DNA from: Lactarius indigo
Lineage: Eukaryota > Basidiomycota > Agaricomycetes > Russulales > Russulaceae
Reading direction: 5' to 3'
Length of the DNA: 64,000 bases
Assembly: GCA_025766275.1 (NCBI GenBank)
Contig: JAFKAC010000037.1
Location: 310,001 to 374,000 of the forward strand
Shown here: positions 59,901-64,000 of the stretch, in pieces
Layout of the letters: every line of letters begins with the position of its first letter
How positions within the stretch are numbered: the first letter of the stretch is position 1
The notes under the pieces: model-generated
What the model saw: only the letters and a program-made list of their open reading frames with translations
Told to the model about the DNA's origin: nothing
Database searches by the model: none
Position numbers and translations under genes: made by a program

Positions 59901-60226
59901 TCCGCCTTTTCTTGGGCCTCCTGGAGCTTTGCATCGGCGAGGCTGACAAACTTTTGGATGACGACTTCGATCGAGCCGACGCTCGTATTTTGGGCGGTAT
60001 TCTTGTATTGCATGAGACCCTCTTTTGCGACCCGGCCCTTGCGCATCTCGACACAGAGTTCGACGAAGCGTATCATTATGGGTTCAAGTGACGCTAAGGG
60101 GGTTGTTCGGAAGCGCTTTGAGGAAAACATCTCCGTGAATGATTGCAACGCTGCGTGCGACTGTCCGACGGAGACAAGACCCTCCGCCTGCTTGAGGATC
60201 GTCTCTGGTTTTGTCATGGGTGCCAT
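56967..60226 (-). CDS. TIF32: translation initiation factor 3 subunit A
   Basis: eIF3a, the large scaffold of eIF3 on the 40S ribosomal subunit in the cytosol. Four exons (59690-60226, 59044-59619, 57539-58993, 56967-57491) give 1,030 residues, the normal fungal length. It starts MAPMTKPETILKQAEGLV, the usual N-terminus. The TPR/PCI part includes AFQFCLKHQRKVEFRRLCE, NLQDPDTLQHYLDARFAQL, ELWQEAFRSVEDVHNLL and the PCI end QVYSSITIENLLSLL. The C-terminal half is a very long charged coiled coil (EERRRQDEIERDRRKKEE), ending with a basic low-complexity tail, DDGFQAPKNVWKPSRLRGQQ. The last acceptor needs the second AG (CAGAG|GAAG) to keep frame. GC-rich repeats in the coiled coil create long spurious frames on the other strand. 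Confidence 0.95.
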
Positions 60227-60441
60227 GTTGGGAGTCCTACGCAGAGTTGTTCAGACGACTCAGAGGTGGGTGTATGCGTTACGTACGAGATGTAGGCGGG
60301 GAGGGAATGTATGCGGTTGCTCGCAGTAGGGCCCAATTGCAAGCGACGGAAAACAATTACAGGGTCGGTAAGATGATTCACAATTAAGGTTTCTAATTTG
60401 GGCTCCGAATCGATATAGTACTATATTTGTGATGGATACAT

Positions 60442-61518
60442 CAACCAACCATACTTCGTTTACGTCCTCTCAATCGGACTGACCAGCACGAGATGCCAGT
60501 GGATCAATATTGAACCCGAATTTGCACCGGCAACAACTCACCATCTTCTAGCCTCCTTCCGATCGCCGACCATTCCTTTCCCATCTTCCTCTTGTATGCA
60601 TCAAGTACAGAAGAAAATAATGGCTCAGATTCCGGATGAGTTGAAGCGAACGCGCGCTCCAACACGTATAGGTCTACAGCTTTGTCTTCTGCTAGCGTAG
60701 ATGTATAAGCCAGTCCAAAGTCAATGAGAACCTAATCGCTGAGTTGAAAGGGTGTTTGACGACGGAACAACGTTTGCGTACTAGTTGGTATGCACCTGGA
60801 GAATTCATCATAGAGGATGGATGTCGCAGCATCATGTTTGACGTCGTCAGGTCCCCATGGATGATGTCTGCAATATGCATCTTCGCTATCTCAGTACCCA
60901 CCATAACCATCAACGCATCTAGTTGAGATCGAGAAATGACTATGACTGCCCAGGAGCGATGGATAAGATAACACATACCTTTTGATACTCTATAATCGGC
61001 AAATAAATCTTCATCTTCAACGTGTGCCACGTCCGAGTCTTCCTCACGATATGTTTCCTCGCCTTCACTCCCCGACCCGAGGAAAGACCGAACACTCTTC
61101 CCATCAACCCATTCAATACCTAGCGCACCACTCGCCGCATCTACGAAGCGTAGCCCGGGCACGCTAACGCCGCACCTGTTACGACAATTTTCTCAACCGA
61201 CACCTCTGGAAGGGCCAACTCAATTGCACACCGGAGACATCGCACGAGCGCACGAGCTTCTCCGGCGACGCGCGCACGCGTCAAAGTCGCATCCAGCGCA
61301 GCGTGGCGATATTGCTTTGAAAACCGGTACTTGAGCAATACAGGTTCGCCCCCTGCGTGCAGGGTCGTGCGATAGACCTTCTGCAAGCGCCAATGAGAAG
61401 ATCCCGGGATATAGTTAGAGCGAATGGTACTTGCTGCTTCTGCGCCCTGAGAGATAAGCGCAGATGAACATACGAGGGCGACAGTTGGAGAAGAACTGGG
61501 CAAGGGCAGCGAGGCCAT
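60442..61518 (-). CDS. BUD32: Bud32/PRPK atypical kinase of the KEOPS complex
   Basis: A small Rio-like kinase/ATPase needed with Kae1 for tRNA t6A synthesis, and linked to telomere maintenance. Exons splice in frame from MASLPLPSSSPTVAL at 61518. The sequence has an early Lys-containing strand (GGEPVLLKYRFSKQYRH), the ARALVRCL helix, GIEWVDGKSV, the catalytic loop HGDLTTSNMM, the metal-binding LIDFGLAYT, DKAVDLYVLERAFAS.H, and the diagnostic C-terminus RLRGRKRSMVG before TGA at 60442. An acidic insert (SEGEETYREEDSDVAHVEDED) lies before the catalytic loop and is longer than in yeast. The last exon is only about 35 bases. The gene lies just upstream of eIF3a on the same strand, with about 215 bases between. 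Confidence 0.93.
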
Positions 61519-61859
61519 GATGACGGCTCGGATTAGGCAGTTAAGGCAGTCTCGCGGGCTGAGTCACCGGCCATGGCCACCGCCGGCGGTACGAATGGAA
61601 TAACCTTTTCCCTGAACAAGCATTTTGATTGGACGCTGGGCAGCTGATAACCACACTCTCCCTCAGGCTCGTAGTTTCCATGCCGCATGCCAAAATTTCA
61701 AGATTCGGAGTAACAATTCCTTTCTACAGGAAAGGAGACGAATCATCGATTTGCGGCGTGGAAACTCGAGAAGGCAGCGCTCGCGACAATTTCGTTTATA
61801 AGGTCCCTTCTGAGGACTGACCCCATTCCCGTTTAAACACTGGCTCCCCTAGGGCACGC
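61519..61859. promoter_or_regulatory. divergent region between BUD32 and the MFS gene
   Basis: About 340 bases with both genes leading outwards. No specific element is recognised. Confidence 0.4.
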
Positions 61860-63324
61860 ATGGGCTCCCGCTCTCGAGCTCAGGTAGAGTGCAGTGAGAA
61901 GCGTGTCGCATCAGACGCGTTCGTTGAGGTCAAACCGACCTCCTCGGTCACCCCGGAGTCCCAGTCTCCACCGCAATCCCACATCTCAGTCGTACCAGAT
62001 GGCGGATTGCTCGCAAAGCTCCAGGTGTTAGCCTGCTTTTTCGTACTCATGAATACATGGTACGCTCGATGCCAACAATTAGTCTGGTGCCGGACTGACG
62101 CAACTCGCATTCAGGGGTATCGTTAACACCTTCGGGGCGTACCAGTCCTTTTATGAGGTCGACCTTCTTAGCTCGCACTCTCCATCTGCCATCTCGTGGA
62201 TTGGCTCCATTCAGGCCTTCCTGCTTTTCATTGTCAGCGTTCTCACGGGACCCATTTTCGACGCTGGTTACATCCGCGCCCTCCTCGGCGTGGGATCGTT
62301 TCTTGTCATTCTCGGCATAATGATGACCAGCCTGGTGGAGCAATACTACCAGGCCCTCCTTACCCAAAGCGTCTGCATCGGCCTCGGCGCAGGCATGATG
62401 TTCGTACCCAGCGTCTCCATCGTGTCCACCTATTTCGACAAGCACCGTTCATTTGCCATCGGTGTCAGTGCCAGCGGTAGCAGTATCGGTGAGTAGCGGG
62501 CAGTGGCGTTTACTTGCACATGCATGCTGACGGTGTCGTCTCCCCCGCTCCCCATTCGTTTATTAGGCGGGATAATCTACCCGACCATATTCCACGAGCT
62601 GCAACCGAGGATCGGCTTCGGCTGGGCGACTCGCGTCATTGGTCTCATCGCACTCGTTACCCTCGGCATCGCCAATGTCGTCACGCGCCAGCGCGTCGTG
62701 CCTACGACCCGCCGCAAGCTTTTCGACGTCTCGGCGCTGCGTGAGCCGCCCTTCATCTTCTGCGCGTTGGGGTTCTGCTTTGGCTTCATCGGCGTCTACA
62801 ACCCCTTCTTCTACATCACGACCTTCGCGCTCTCCAAGACCGGCGCGAGCTCGACCCTCGCCTTCTATTTCGTGCCTATCCTCAACGCCGCCTCTGTTTT
62901 TGGCCGCCTCGCACCTACCGCGCTTGCGGACCGTGTAGGCACACTTAACACCACCATCCCGTGCGCCCTTATCTGCGGCGTACTCGCCCTCGCGTGGACC
63001 GCCGTGCACAGCACCGGCGCCCTCCTCGCCTTTGCGCTCCTCTACGGCTTCTTCTCCGGCTCGTTCGTCACGCTCCCCCCGAGCACGCTGGTCGAGCTCT
63101 CACCGGACCTCAGCAAGGTCGGCACACGCATCGGCATGGGCTTCGGCGTCTCCGGCCTCGGCGTGCTCGTCGGCTCCCCCGTTGGCGGCGCCCTCCTCAA
63201 CTTCCATACGGGCCAATTTGTCCACATGCAGGTATTCTGCGCAGTCACTATGTTCGTCGCATGTGCGATGCTCGTCGTGGCACGAGTAGCAAAGTCCGGC
63301 CTTGTCGTGATTACCAAGGCTTAG
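61860..63324 (+). CDS. MFS monocarboxylate transporter-like permease
   Basis: A membrane permease of the fungal monocarboxylate/riboflavin-transporter-like MFS branch; substrate unknown. Three exons (61860-62059, 62115-62488, 62567-63324) give 443 residues. A 45-residue polar start ends in VPDGGLLAKLQVLACFFVL, the D-G-G signature at helix 1 of this family. Then come NTFGAYQSFY, SWIGSIQAFLLF, LTGPIFDAGY, a central GVSASGSSIGGIIYP, FVPILNAASVFGRLAP and GTRIGMGFGVSGLGVLVGSPVGGAL. About twelve hydrophobic helices are visible. Both introns are short with standard ends. The frame is open and undamaged. Confidence 0.9.
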
Positions 63325-63813
63325 ATTTCGATCGCGATGACGCGCGGGATCTGTCTCGGGCTCACTCGGGCGCCGTGAGTCTCTATCGGTTCACGCGTGA
63401 TAAGCAACTAATTATAATCGTGTTTAGTGGCCTCGGGGTGACATGGTGCGGTATCTCGAGTTACTGCCTCTGTTTCTCTGGCGCTTCAAAAAAAAAAGGT
63501 AATGGATCTAATTTGTGATAATTAAGATGACGAAAAAGTGTTCGACGAATGAGTAGTACCACGCGAAGGCACGAATTGCCGACGTTTTGCATTTCGGTTA
63601 ATATGGCATGTCGAGACGGTCGCAGGAATGGATACAATGTAGATGGGAACCCCCAGATCAGCTATCAAAGATCCTACTGCGGGACCAATTTTTGCATAGA
63701 GCTCCGGTTAAACTCGTACCGTCCTGACGCCCTTTGGCGTGTGAACGGAGACAAGGACAAAACTCATCAGAACCAGTCACGGTCGTAGGCAAAGCCGCGG
63801 ACAAAATTAGTTG
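63325..63813. other. intergenic, no gene supported
   Basis: Convergent 3' regions of the MFS gene and the partial minus-strand gene. A run of A lies at 63,488-63,497. A 79-codon plus frame lacks any motif. Confidence 0.5.
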
Positions 63814-63998
63814 CTAAGAGGTAGGTCTCTTACAAAGAAGCCCGCCGTCGAAGTCTACATAAACAAGCCCAAAGCGAGGAGCAAAATCGAGTGTATCCAA
63901 AGGGGTCGGTACAAGTGGATTGTAATGTGCTGGGCTTCAGCATTATCCATCAATGGGTGCGGCAGCGATTGGTCGTAACTTACGAGATATCCCAGCGC
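63814..63998 (-). CDS. 3' end of a possible GH1 glycosidase, cut by window edge
   Basis: A minus frame is open from the window edge to TAG at 63814. It includes DTLDFAPRFGLVYVDFD, resembling the C-terminal RFGLVYVD(Y/F) strand of GH1 beta-glucosidases. A donor-like GTAAGT near 63,978 suggests part of the frame may be intronic. The expected Lys/Arg-Pro-Lys-x-Ser-Ala end is not clear; the end reads CKRPTS. Family membership rests on one motif. Confidence 0.4.
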
Positions 63999-64000
63999 CT

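Noticed and set aside
1..64000. tRNA, rRNA, CRISPR or operon-type features
   Set aside because: No cloverleaf with a matching T-loop, no rRNA-like conserved block and no regularly spaced repeat array were seen. The intron structure shows this is eukaryotic nuclear DNA.

Overview
This window comes from a basidiomycete fungus, most likely an Agaricomycete (Polyporales-like wood-decay type). Almost every gene is split by short GT-AG introns, and most of the hand-spliced genes recover one continuous frame. The recognised content is typical of that group: a Plavaka-type DNA transposon, a fungal sesquiterpene synthase, STAND/NB-ARC proteins with TPRs, a basidiomycete P-loop GTPase, a Cch1 calcium channel and KEOPS Bud32. 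The species cannot be named from the sequence alone.

The window has two very different halves. Bases 1 to about 25,000 are accessory and repeat-rich. They hold the 3' part of a Plavaka transposase (1-2547), a LINE remnant, a P-loop GTPase gene (5995-8744) split by a 1,752-bp terminal-inverted-repeat transposon at 6907-8658, and a dispersed tandem family of seven-transmembrane protein genes: three full copies at 11.2, 14.3 and 22.5 kb, and three 3' relics at 3.9, 9.2 and 24.4 kb. The copies carry their intergenic DNA with them, so the array grew by segmental duplication. Two ordinary genes sit between copies: an AIF/FSP1-like FAD oxidoreductase (minus strand, 16.6-17.9 kb) and a hexose-type sugar transporter (18.8-21.0 kb).

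Bases 25.6-46.8 kb hold a Ser/Pro-rich conserved protein and then a second duplication. A head-to-head pair (M24 metallopeptidase on minus, NLR-like gene on plus) occurs twice in the same orientation. The first pair (29.9-32.85 kb) is a double pseudogene. The second (36.7-44.4 kb) has a near-complete peptidase and a very unusual NLR gene. A sesquiterpene synthase (35.0-36.3 kb) lies between them, and a third, decayed peptidase fragment lies at 45.7-46.2 kb. The most striking object is the 39,038-44,366 gene. Fifteen exons join in one frame to give a 1,434-residue protein with three MLKL-N-terminal-like helical-bundle modules, a truncated P-loop NTPase wedged between the first and second, and then a full NB-ARC and a TPR array.

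Bases 46.9-63.3 kb are compact housekeeping sequence: a mitochondrial FLX1/folate-like carrier (minus), the Cch1 channel (plus, about 7.9 kb), eIF3a/TIF32 (minus, convergent with cch1), BUD32 (minus) and a monocarboxylate-type MFS transporter (plus). The 3' end of a possible GH1 glycosidase runs off the right edge.
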